From a bacterium (lineage in GTDB: Bacteria > Verrucomicrobiota > Verrucomicrobiia > Chthoniobacterales > Terrimicrobiaceae): a stretch of 5,850 nt of DNA. The position numbers and the translations under genes are program-made. Shown here piece by piece: positions 1-5,736 of this stretch (position 1 is its first letter; every line of letters begins with the position of its first letter). The stretch lies in the NCBI GenBank assembly GCA_009920585.1, contig RFZT01000161.1:1-5850 (forward strand). Reading direction: 5' to 3'. The notes beneath the pieces were generated by a model that was not told the DNA's origin, did no database searches, and was given only the letters and a program-made list of their open reading frames with translations.

Positions 1-171
1 GGCGAGATTTTCAGGAAATAGAGTTTTCATGGATTTGTATGTCTGGTGACGCCTGCATTGGACGTAAATACTCAGCTGGCCTTCATCACTATTTTTTTCT
101 AAAAAACCGGATATTTTTTCCCTGAACTCACTTTGAGAAAGGCGCTTTTTTGCATCCATGGCAAGCGTCAT
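1..171 (-). CDS. Partial hypothetical protein, 5' end only (runs off the left edge)
   Basis: Reading the minus strand from an ATG at 171-169, 57 codons stay open to the window edge, with no stop back to 282-280. The translation starts MTLAMDAKKRLSQSEFREK and continues hydrophilic and mixed in composition, with KISGFLEKN and IYVQCRRHQTYKSMK further in. That looks like a soluble protein rather than a random shadow frame. A second in-frame ATG at 159-157 and a TTG at 180-178 are alternative starts; none has a Shine-Dalgarno sequence. I recognise no family: there is no signal peptide, membrane segment or clear motif in the visible part. It diverges from the operon on the right and is much richer in A+T, so it is probably an unrelated transcription unit. 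The call rests on an open frame and plausible composition only; a chance frame of this length at about 40% GC is possible. Confidence 0.4.
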   Translation of the reverse strand, partial: MTLAMDAKKRLSQSEFREKISGFLEKNSDEGQLSIYVQCRRHQTYKSMKTLFPENLA

Positions 172-180
172 GGCATGCAA
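150..180. repeat. Short direct and inverted repeats at the start of the leftward gene
   Basis: CATGGCAAGC (157-166) recurs as CATGGCATGC (169-178) with a 12-bp period and one mismatch. The pair is flanked by inverted hexamers TTGCAT (150-155) and ATGCAA (175-180). The cluster overlaps the alternative start codons of the leftward reading frame. It could be an operator for a DNA-binding protein or a weak hairpin over the start site, or chance. Confidence 0.25.
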
Positions 181-322
181 GGGCGGTGGGAGGGGGCTTT
201 GTTTGAAACTATCCAAAATATACAAAAAATAAACGATAAAATACAAGACACATTCAAGGTAATGTGGTAGAAATTTCGATCAGCTATTCCCCCTATTCTT
301 TTAGCACTCTTTCACACAAATC
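172..322. promoter_or_regulatory. AT-rich divergent intergenic region, probable promoter of the operon
   Basis: This is the only sizeable non-coding stretch before a long run of nearly gapless plus-strand genes, so the operon promoter should lie here. Positions 202-257 are strongly A/T-rich and would suit promoter or UP-element DNA. For the plus strand I see TAAAAT at 237-242, one mismatch from the -10 consensus, but no convincing -35 at the right distance. TTGAAA at 203-208 is too far from it. A G-rich tract lies at 181-196. I see no terminator, riboswitch or tRNA. The region-level call is reasonable; no individual plus-strand element is proven. Confidence 0.45.
217..246 (-). promoter_or_regulatory. 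Candidate sigma70-type promoter for the leftward gene
   Basis: On the minus strand a -35-like TTGTAT (246-241) is followed after 18 bases by a -10-like TATATT (222-217). Transcription would begin near 210, about 40 bases ahead of the proposed ATG at 171. The hexamers are imperfect and the region is so A/T-rich that such matches arise by chance. Confidence 0.22.
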
Positions 323-859
323 ATGAATCCAGAGCCATCATCCGAATCAAAACTTCCCTGCGATCTAGGCGCCACTTTGGGCGTTCTTCTTCTCCGAATC
401 TGGCTTGCCCTGCGGGCCATTGTCGCAGGGCTCGAAAAATATGCGGGCACGACAGTTTCCGACAAATCCGTGATGATCGACGGGGCGGTGAATTCCTACG
501 GCCTCACTGATGCCACGGCGACGAAAGTGTATGGTTTCGCCTATTATCACGGGGTGCCCAAAGCGCTGATGGAAAAATTTGCGTCCGAACCGCTCCTGCC
601 CGGGCCGGCCTTGAAACTCTACGACGTCATTCTCGGGCCGTCCTTGATTCTCCTAGGGTTGGCCCTCCTTGTTGGTTTTGCTACCCGTTTCACGCTTTTC
701 GCGATGGGGTTGCTCTACGCCAGCTTGACCTTCGGTCTGATCCTCATCAACGAAAACTCCGGCGTCGCCTGGCTTGGGATCCACATCACGTTGATCGCTC
801 TCATGCTTTTTTACTCCAAATACAATAAATTCGAACTCACTAGCCGATGGAAAATCTGA
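323..859 (+). CDS. DoxX-like four-helix integral membrane protein
   Basis: The 178-residue product has four likely membrane helices, at about residues 17-36, 99-119, 122-143 and 147-164. A longer polar, presumably extracytoplasmic segment (about 40-97) separates the first two. The end of helix 1 carries an arginine and a G-LEKY motif (residues 31-40), as is common in DoxX/DoxD-type proteins, and the length is close to that family. DoxD is a subunit of thiosulfate:quinone oxidoreductase, but most bacterial DoxX-like proteins have no proven reaction, so I assign only a family. It is the first gene of the operon, and its TGA lies 13 nt inside the next gene if that gene starts at 847. The overlap suggests co-translation with an exported oxidoreductase and makes a role in passing electrons to the membrane conceivable; that is inference. 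No Shine-Dalgarno sequence precedes the ATG. Confidence 0.8.
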   Translation: MNPEPSSESKLPCDLGATLGVLLLRIWLALRAIVAGLEKYAGTTVSDKSVMIDGAVNSYGLTDATATKVYGFAYYHGVPKALMEKFASEPLLPGPALKLYDVILGPSLILLGLALLVGFATRFTLFAMGLLYASLTFGLILINENSGVAWLGIHITLIALMLFYSKYNKFELTSRWKI

Positions 860-2241
860 CCTCCTTGGATAATGCTGGCATGACCCGGCGAAGCTTCTTG
901 CATAAAAGCGTGCTCGCCGGTGCGGGACTCGTGCTTGGCGCACCCTCGATACTCAAAGCGGTCGGCGGCGCCGAGGCCCCGTCGAACATGATTAACGTGG
1001 GCTTCATCGGCTGCGGCAAACAGCACGAAGTCCTTTTCAATGCGATGGTGAACATTCCAGGCCTTCGCTACACCGCCGTCTGCGATATCATGAAGGACCG
1101 CGTGGGTGCTGCCTATGGCCGCATCCGCTCCCGCTTCGGCTATGACCCGAAACGCTACATCGACGCCGCCGACATGCTCGAGAAGGAGAAGGATCTCGAC
1201 GCCGTGATCGTGACCACCCCGGATTTCTGGCACGCCCCGCACACGGTCATGTCTTTGCAAGCTGGCAAGCATGTCTATTGCGAGAAAATGATGTCCAATA
1301 GCCTTGAGGGCGCGCGTTCGATGGTGAAGGCGATGGATGAAACCGGCAAGCTCTGCCAGATCGGCCACCAGCGCCGCAGCAACCCCCGCTACATTTACAC
1401 GCTCAAGGAACTCATCCAACGCCACAAAATCTGCGGTCGGATCATCAATGCCAACGCGCACTGGAACCGCGCGGTCAGCTCCTCCCGCGATATCACAGTT
1501 CCTGCTAAAATTCTTCCCAACAAGGAAACGCTTCTCAAATACGGTTACGGCCGTCCCAACGAGAATTTGTCGGATGAGGAACTCCAGCGCCGCTTTCTCA
1601 ACTGGCGCCTTTACAAAGACCTCTCTGGTGGGCCGATTTCCGACCTCGGTGCTCACCAGATCGACATCTTCAACTGGTTCTTCGGCGGTCCGCCAAAGTC
1701 CGTGATCGCCTCGGGCGGTTGCGACTACTTCAAAGACCGCGAGCATTTCGACAATGTCATGTGCATTTTCGACTACGAAACGCCGGAAGGCGGGGCGAGG
1801 GCGTTCTACCAAGTTCTCACCACCACCAGCGCGGGTGGCGGCTATGCCGAATCGTTCATGGGCACGGATGGCACCATCGAAATCTCCGAACGCTCTGCCT
1901 ACACGAAAATCTACCGCGAATCCGGTTCCGCCCCAAGTTGGGAGCCGCTCGTGCAGCAAGGTTGGCTCAAAAAAGCCGCCGCCGCCGGCCCGGCCGACTC
2001 CTCTGATGCCATTGCTTCCTACGCCTCCGCCGCGCCAGAGGCCTTCGCGCTACCCGGCGACCTGAACCTACCGCCCCACCAACCCCACTTGGCAAATTTT
2101 TTCGCCGCCATCCGAGGCGAAGCCAAACTCAACTGCGATGCCCGCGAGGCCCTTGAGTCCGAGGCCCCGATTTATTGGGTCAATCCCGCCGCCGAACGCA
2201 ACGAAATCATCAAGCTCACCGAAGAACACCTCCACACATGA
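847..2241 (+). CDS. Tat-exported Gfo/Idh/MocA family oxidoreductase (first copy)
   Basis: This 464-residue protein is an NAD(P)-dependent sugar or polyol dehydrogenase-like enzyme, probably working outside the cytoplasmic membrane with a pre-bound cofactor. A twin-arginine motif TRRSFLHK (residues 13-20) precedes a hydrophobic stretch to about residue 38. The Rossmann fold begins at GFIGCGKQH (52-60); TTPDFWHA (123-130) and CEK (145-147) follow, and the C-terminal domain has SDLGAHQID (265-273), the usual D-x-G-x-H-x-x-D motif. Two family positions differ: Met replaces Pro in the EKP motif (148), and Phe replaces His in PDHWH (127). An Ala/Pro-rich segment at about 376-410 looks like a flexible insertion. 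A start at ATG 880 would remove 11 residues and the overlap with the DoxX-like gene; neither start has a Shine-Dalgarno site. I chose 847 because it leaves an n-region like that of the second copy. The stop overlaps the next start as ATGA. Substrate is unknown. Confidence 0.9.
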   Translation: MENLTSLDNAGMTRRSFLHKSVLAGAGLVLGAPSILKAVGGAEAPSNMINVGFIGCGKQHEVLFNAMVNIPGLRYTAVCDIMKDRVGAAYGRIRSRFGYDPKRYIDAADMLEKEKDLDAVIVTTPDFWHAPHTVMSLQAGKHVYCEKMMSNSLEGARSMVKAMDETGKLCQIGHQRRSNPRYIYTLKELIQRHKICGRIINANAHWNRAVSSSRDITVPAKILPNKETLLKYGYGRPNENLSDEELQRRFLNWRLYKDLSGGPISDLGAHQIDIFNWFFGGPPKSVIASGGCDYFKDREHFDNVMCIFDYETPEGGARAFYQVLTTTSAGGGYAESFMGTDGTIEISERSAYTKIYRESGSAPSWEPLVQQGWLKKAAAAGPADSSDAIASYASAAPEAFALPGDLNLPPHQPHLANFFAAIRGEAKLNCDAREALESEAPIYWVNPAAERNEIIKLTEEHLHT

Positions 2242-2894
2242 AAACACCAACACTCCTAACCCTCATCGCCATGGCCATCGTTCCGCTCGCACAAGCGGCC
2301 GATACGATTCCGCTTACCACCACGATCCCGCCCGAAAAAATCGAAGGCACTCCGATTGAGATCAAAGTTCCCAATCTGAAACCCGCCGCTTCGAAGGCCC
2401 CGGAAATCCAAGTCCCCGAGGGAACAGTTCTTCTCTCGAAAGGCAAAACAGTCACCGCCAGCGATGACTTTCCCATCATCGGTGACCTGGCCTACATCAC
2501 GGACGGCGAGAAAGAGGCAGGCGAAGGCTACTTCCTCGAACTTGCCAACGGCCTCCAGTGGGTGCAGATCGACCTCGAACAAGAAGCCGCCATCCAAGCG
2601 CTCTGGGTCTGGCACTACCACTCCCAGCGCCGCGCCTACCACGATGTCGTCATTCAAATCTCAAATGACCCCGCATTTGCCACAGGCGTGACCACCGTCT
2701 TCAACAACGACTTCGACAACTCCGCCTCCCTCGGCACTGGTTCCGATGCCCCTTACATCGAGACCCAATACGGACTCCTTGTCCCCGTGGCAGGCGTCAA
2801 GGGCCGCTATGTTCGTCTTTATAGCCAAGGCAACACGTCGAATGACATGAATCACTATATTGAGGTCGAGGTGTTCGGATCGCCTGCAAAGTAG
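2238..2894 (+). CDS. Secreted discoidin-like (F5/8 type C) domain protein
   Basis: The 218-residue product starts with a Sec signal peptide, MKTPTLLTLIAMAIVPLAQA, with likely cleavage at AQA-AD after residue 20. A Pro-rich linker covers about 21-62. From about 64 to 214 the sequence resembles a galactose-binding-like/discoidin beta-sandwich: a strand with SKGKTVTAS (67-75), WVQIDL (108-113), VVIQISNDP (137-145), KGRYVRLYSQG (188-198) and EVEVFG (209-214) at the end. Such domains bind carbohydrate or other surface ligands and rarely catalyse. No enzymatic domain accompanies it, so it is probably a small binding protein or an accessory of the enzymes beside it. An in-frame ATG at 2175 lies upstream, but starting at 2238 gives a proper signal peptide and an ATGA coupling with the preceding gene. 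Only 10 bases separate its stop from the next start. Ligand unknown. Confidence 0.82.
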   Translation: MKTPTLLTLIAMAIVPLAQAADTIPLTTTIPPEKIEGTPIEIKVPNLKPAASKAPEIQVPEGTVLLSKGKTVTASDDFPIIGDLAYITDGEKEAGEGYFLELANGLQWVQIDLEQEAAIQALWVWHYHSQRRAYHDVVIQISNDPAFATGVTTVFNNDFDNSASLGTGSDAPYIETQYGLLVPVAGVKGRYVRLYSQGNTSNDMNHYIEVEVFGSPAK

Positions 2895-2904
2895 ACTCCT
2901 TTGT

Positions 2905-3789
2905 ATGCCACGTCCTTCCTTGCGCGTCACCGCGTGGACTTCCATCATGCTTCTTGCGGTCGCCGGAAGCGCCCTCGCCTCGGATTACTCGGTGTTCAAC
3001 CAGCACCCTGATGTCACACGTACAGCGGATGGAGCCTGGAGAATGCATGACATGTCCCGCCCGTGGCCGCCCTCGGCCACGCCAATGCCATGGGCCGAAC
3101 TCGAGCAGGGAGCGAAGCCTCCCTCAGGCGCACGAGTCCTCTTCGACGGCTCGAACCTCGATGCTTGGGATGTTCCGCAACCATGGGTAATCCAACAAAG
3201 CGTCCTGCAAGTGCGTCCGGACAAAACCTCACTAAGCTCCAAAGTGCGCCCGGACAAAACCTCACTGAGCTCCAAGGAGTCATTCGGCTCGTGCCACCTC
3301 CACTTGGAGTGGAGAACTCCGCCGGAAAACTCCAAAAAATCGGGCCAGGACAAAGGCAATAGCGGCGTGTTCCTGATGTCCAACTACGAAATCCAAATCC
3401 TAGACACTTACGAGAACAAAACCTACCCCGATGGCATGGCGGCCGCCCTCTACGGCGTGAAGCCTCCTGATGTCAACGCGCTCCGCCCAACCGGGGAGTG
3501 GCAGTGCTACGACATCTGGTTCAGGCGCCCACTCTTCGATGATTCGCTAAAAATGACATCGCCCGCCTGCGTGACTGTCATGGTCAACGGGGTCATCGTT
3601 CAGAAGAATGTTCCGTTCGACGGCCCCTCGTCCTTCAAGAAACGCAGGCCCTACAAGAAACACGCGGATGCCCTGCCGCTCGCCCTCCAAAACCACCTCG
3701 AAGTCGTGGAATTTCGTAATATCTGGATTCAGTCGCTCCCCGATGACGCTGTCCTCTCGCCCGCGGGCCCGGTCGGCATCAACAAATGA
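2905..3789 (+). CDS. Secreted DUF1080 / 3-keto-disaccharide hydrolase family protein
   Basis: The 294-residue product has a Sec signal peptide with hydrophobic core at about 10-22 and likely cleavage at ALA-SD after residue 25. The DUF1080 (PF06439) concanavalin-like domain follows: VLFDGSNLDAWDV (78-90), LHLEWRTPP (132-140), GNSGVFLMSNYEIQILDTYE (151-170), TYPDGMAAALYGVKPP (173-188), GEWQCYDIWF (197-206), VTVMVNGVIVQ (223-233) and, near the end, LEVVEFRNIWIQ (265-276). Members of this family are associated with cleaving glycosides already oxidised at C3, which fits the oxidoreductases on both sides; the exact substrate cannot be read here. Residues 103-124 are two tandem copies of VRPDKTSLSSK where one would be expected. 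A start 45 bases upstream (2860) would overlap the previous gene and spoil the signal peptide, so I chose 2905. The stop overlaps the next start as ATGA. No Shine-Dalgarno sequence is seen. Confidence 0.88.
   Translation: MPRPSLRVTAWTSIMLLAVAGSALASDYSVFNQHPDVTRTADGAWRMHDMSRPWPPSATPMPWAELEQGAKPPSGARVLFDGSNLDAWDVPQPWVIQQSVLQVRPDKTSLSSKVRPDKTSLSSKESFGSCHLHLEWRTPPENSKKSGQDKGNSGVFLMSNYEIQILDTYENKTYPDGMAAALYGVKPPDVNALRPTGEWQCYDIWFRRPLFDDSLKMTSPACVTVMVNGVIVQKNVPFDGPSSFKKRRPYKKHADALPLALQNHLEVVEFRNIWIQSLPDDAVLSPAGPVGINK
3211..3276 (+). repeat. In-frame 33-bp tandem duplication inside the DUF1080 gene
   Basis: Units at 3211-3243 and 3244-3276 each encode VRPDKTSLSSK. They differ at three bases: CGT/CGC, CTA/CTG and AAA/AAG. 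All three are third-position, synonymous changes. The duplication adds 11 residues just before the conserved strand containing LHLEWR. Confidence 0.93.
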
Positions 3790-4433
3790 AAATACGCTTG
3801 GTGCTCGTCGCTCTGTCGGCCTCGATCCATTTGCTCGCTGCGGAACCCGTCGTTTGCAAATCCATCGACGAGGCGATCGCACGAGGAAACCTTGAGGCTG
3901 TCCAAAGCTTTCTCGCAACTGACCCCGCTCTCGCCAAGGCCGGAGCCAATCCGCGCATGACGCCGCTCCAGCAAGCCATCCTCCGCAACCGTGCGGAAAT
4001 CGTGGCCGTCCTCATCGATGCTGGGGCGGATGTGAACACTCCCGATTCATCGGGAAGAACCCCGCTCCATCTTGCCGTGGAACGCCGTAATCCGGAGATT
4101 GTCAGTCTCCTCCTGGCCCGCAAAGCCGATCCCTCCCGCAGAGACAGCATCGGCTGGACCCCACTCCACCACGCCGCCGCAAAAAACGACGCCGCCGTTG
4201 TGCAAGCCCTGCTCGAAGGCGGCTCGGACACCAAGGTTCTCAGCGCCTGCGGGGGCACCCCGCTCCACGAGGCCGCCGCCAGCGGAGGAGTCGAAATCAT
4301 CGCCCTGCTCCTCAATCACGGCGTCGATCCCGCCACTGTTTCGCAAACCGGCGACACCGCCCTCTCCATCGCCCGCCAGCGAGGAGATGCCGCTGTCATT
4401 TCTTCCATCGAAAAATCCCTCAACACTCCATGA
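3786..4433 (+). CDS. Secreted ankyrin-repeat protein
   Basis: The 215-residue product opens with a Sec signal peptide (residues 1 to about 19, MKIRLVLVALSASIHLLAA). The rest is an ankyrin solenoid. The TPL(H) signature or its variant occurs at residues 59, 92, 125, 158 and 191, an exact 33-residue period, with a degenerate N-terminal cap repeat at about 26-57 (IDEAIARGNLEAVQSFL) and a shortened C-terminal cap at 191-215. Ankyrin repeats bind proteins and are not catalytic, so this is probably a scaffold, chaperone-like helper or inhibitor acting in the periplasm or outside the cell. A periplasmic ankyrin protein has precedent in AnkB of Pseudomonas, linked to catalase KatB. The partner here is unknown; neighbouring exported enzymes are the natural candidates. 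ATGA overlaps at both ends place it firmly in the operon. There is no Shine-Dalgarno sequence. Confidence 0.9.
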   Translation: MKIRLVLVALSASIHLLAAEPVVCKSIDEAIARGNLEAVQSFLATDPALAKAGANPRMTPLQQAILRNRAEIVAVLIDAGADVNTPDSSGRTPLHLAVERRNPEIVSLLLARKADPSRRDSIGWTPLHHAAAKNDAAVVQALLEGGSDTKVLSACGGTPLHEAAASGGVEIIALLLNHGVDPATVSQTGDTALSIARQRGDAAVISSIEKSLNTP

Positions 4434-5716
4434 AAACAGCGCCAACCGCACAATCCACTCTCTCGCGCCGATCATTCTTGAAGGCCAGCCTTGCCACCGC
4501 TGCCGGCACGATTTTTTTCCCCTACATCGCTCGATCGAATCCCCTCGGCGCGAACAACCGCGTCCGCATGGCGCTTATCGGTTGCGGCAGCATTATGGGC
4601 GGCCACCACGGTTGGGCGCAGTCCCACCCGATGATCGACCTTGTCGCTGTCTGTGATGTAAAAACATCCAAGCGCAACACCGCTCTGGCCAAGCTCAAAC
4701 AAAAGAATCCCGAAGCTGTCGGCTATGTTGATTATGGCGACATCATGGCCCGCAGCGATATCGACGCCGTCATCATCGGCACGCCCGACCACTGGCACGC
4801 TGCGATTTCGATCGATGCCATGCGCGTCGGGAAGGATGTCTATGTCGAGAAACCCATGGCCCTCACGCTGGACGAGGCGGCGGCCATGGTGGCGGCAGAA
4901 AAACGCTACGCTCGCATCCTCCAAGTCGGCAGCATGCAACGCTCGGATCCCGGATTCCGCCAGGCCGTGGAGATCGTTCGTAACGGCTGGATCGGCGAGA
5001 TCACCGAGATTCATGTCGATTTTAAGAGTGATTTTCCGCCGGTTAGATTGCTTCCCGAAGAGCCCGTTCCTGCCGACATCGACTACGAACGCTGGCTCGG
5101 CCCCGCACCGTGGATGCCCTACAACGAACTACGAGTGTTCGGATCCGCCGGCGGCGGGTGGCGCATCTTCTGGGACTACGGATCGCGCAAAAACGGCGAC
5201 TGGGGCGCACACCACTTCGATATCGTGCAATGGGCACTCAACATGGACGGCAATGGCCCGGTTCTCTTCGTTCCGAAGGGATTCGAAGGTTCTCCTTATC
5301 AATACCACCAGTATGCCAACGGCCTCAAAGTCACAGCCTCGAAAGGCGGCGGCCCAGCCAATGGCACCATGATCCGCTTTGTAGGAAAAGACGGGGAGGT
5401 CAAAGTCTCGCGCTCAGGCATTGAAACCACCCCCGCCGGATTGTCTTCACGCGTGGCCTCGTCCAGCGAATTCATCGCCTACCGCTCAAGCGACCACCGC
5501 CAAAACTGGCTCGATTCGATCATCTCGAGACGGCCTCCGATTTGTCCGGCCACTGTCGGCGCAAGAACCTTTGATGTCTGCGGGCTCGCAGGAATCGCGG
5601 AGCGCCTCAACCGCCCGATCCGCTGGAACCCCGAAAAACGGGAAATCACCGGAGACCCCGAAGCCTCCCGCTTCGCCGACTACACCCGCCGCGCCGGATA
5701 TCAGCTCCCCGTTTGA
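4430..5716 (+). CDS. Tat-exported Gfo/Idh/MocA family oxidoreductase (second copy)
   Basis: This 428-residue protein carries a textbook twin-arginine motif, SRRSFLK (residues 12-18), followed by a hydrophobic segment to about residue 34, so it should be exported folded with its nicotinamide cofactor, as known for glucose-fructose oxidoreductase of Zymomonas. The Rossmann domain shows ALIGCGSIMGGHH (48-60), an acidic residue at the end of strand 2 (AVCD, 73-76), GTPDHWHA (117-124) and the canonical VEKPMALT (139-146). The C-terminal domain has GDWGAHHFDIVQW (256-268), supplying the D-x-G-x-H-x-x-D residues. Unlike the first copy, all hallmark positions are canonical. The start overlaps the ankyrin gene stop as ATGA, and the next oxidoreductase gene begins 20 bases after the stop. 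Its Tat region is nearly identical in DNA to that next gene. A sugar or glycoside dehydrogenase is likely; the specific substrate and redox direction cannot be told. Confidence 0.93.
   Translation: MKTAPTAQSTLSRRSFLKASLATAAGTIFFPYIARSNPLGANNRVRMALIGCGSIMGGHHGWAQSHPMIDLVAVCDVKTSKRNTALAKLKQKNPEAVGYVDYGDIMARSDIDAVIIGTPDHWHAAISIDAMRVGKDVYVEKPMALTLDEAAAMVAAEKRYARILQVGSMQRSDPGFRQAVEIVRNGWIGEITEIHVDFKSDFPPVRLLPEEPVPADIDYERWLGPAPWMPYNELRVFGSAGGGWRIFWDYGSRKNGDWGAHHFDIVQWALNMDGNGPVLFVPKGFEGSPYQYHQYANGLKVTASKGGGPANGTMIRFVGKDGEVKVSRSGIETTPAGLSSRVASSSEFIAYRSSDHRQNWLDSIISRRPPICPATVGARTFDVCGLAGIAERLNRPIRWNPEKREITGDPEASRFADYTRRAGYQLPV
4460..4543 (+). repeat. Paralogous direct repeat, copy 1 (Tat signal region)
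   Basis: These 84 bases align without gaps to 5767-5850 at an offset of 1307, with 8 mismatches by my count. All mismatches lie in the first half; the last 42 bases (4502-4543) are identical. The repeat encodes the segment from the Leu before SRRSF to ARSNP. Confidence 0.9.
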
Positions 5717-5736
5717 AAACTCTATCGCCAACACCT

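Noticed and set aside
86..119. A-run/T-run inverted repeat (AAAAAA and TTTTTT) as a possible terminator
   Set aside because: The potential stem is pure A-T and weak, has no GC-rich part, and lies within the probable minus-strand coding frame near its start rather than after a gene.
811..1959. Long open frame on the minus strand (382 codons) opposite the first oxidoreductase
   Set aside because: It is antisense to a gene with clear Gfo/Idh/MocA motifs; GC-rich coding DNA with strong third-position bias often leaves the opposite strand open. Its translation shows no recognisable motifs.
2175..2237. Upstream in-frame start for the discoidin-like gene
   Set aside because: It would add 21 charged residues in front of a clean signal peptide and overlap the oxidoreductase by 67 bases; the start at 2238 gives an ATGA coupling like those at 3786 and 4430.
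2860..2904. Upstream in-frame start for the DUF1080 gene
   Set aside because: It would overlap the previous gene by 35 bases and add an Arg/Ser-rich stretch before a normal signal peptide that starts at 2905.
3211..3276. Possible CRISPR or other repeat array
   Set aside because: There are only two directly abutting units with no spacers, and they are in-frame coding sequence inside the DUF1080 gene.
4072..4656. Plus-strand open frame of 194 codons across the ankyrin/oxidoreductase junction
   Set aside because: It is a shifted frame over two well-supported genes; its translation is Pro/Ser/Arg-rich with no family features.
5717..5736. Possible terminator or promoter between the second and third oxidoreductase genes
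   Set aside because: The 20-base spacer has no hairpin, T-run or promoter-like hexamers; read-through is the simpler reading.
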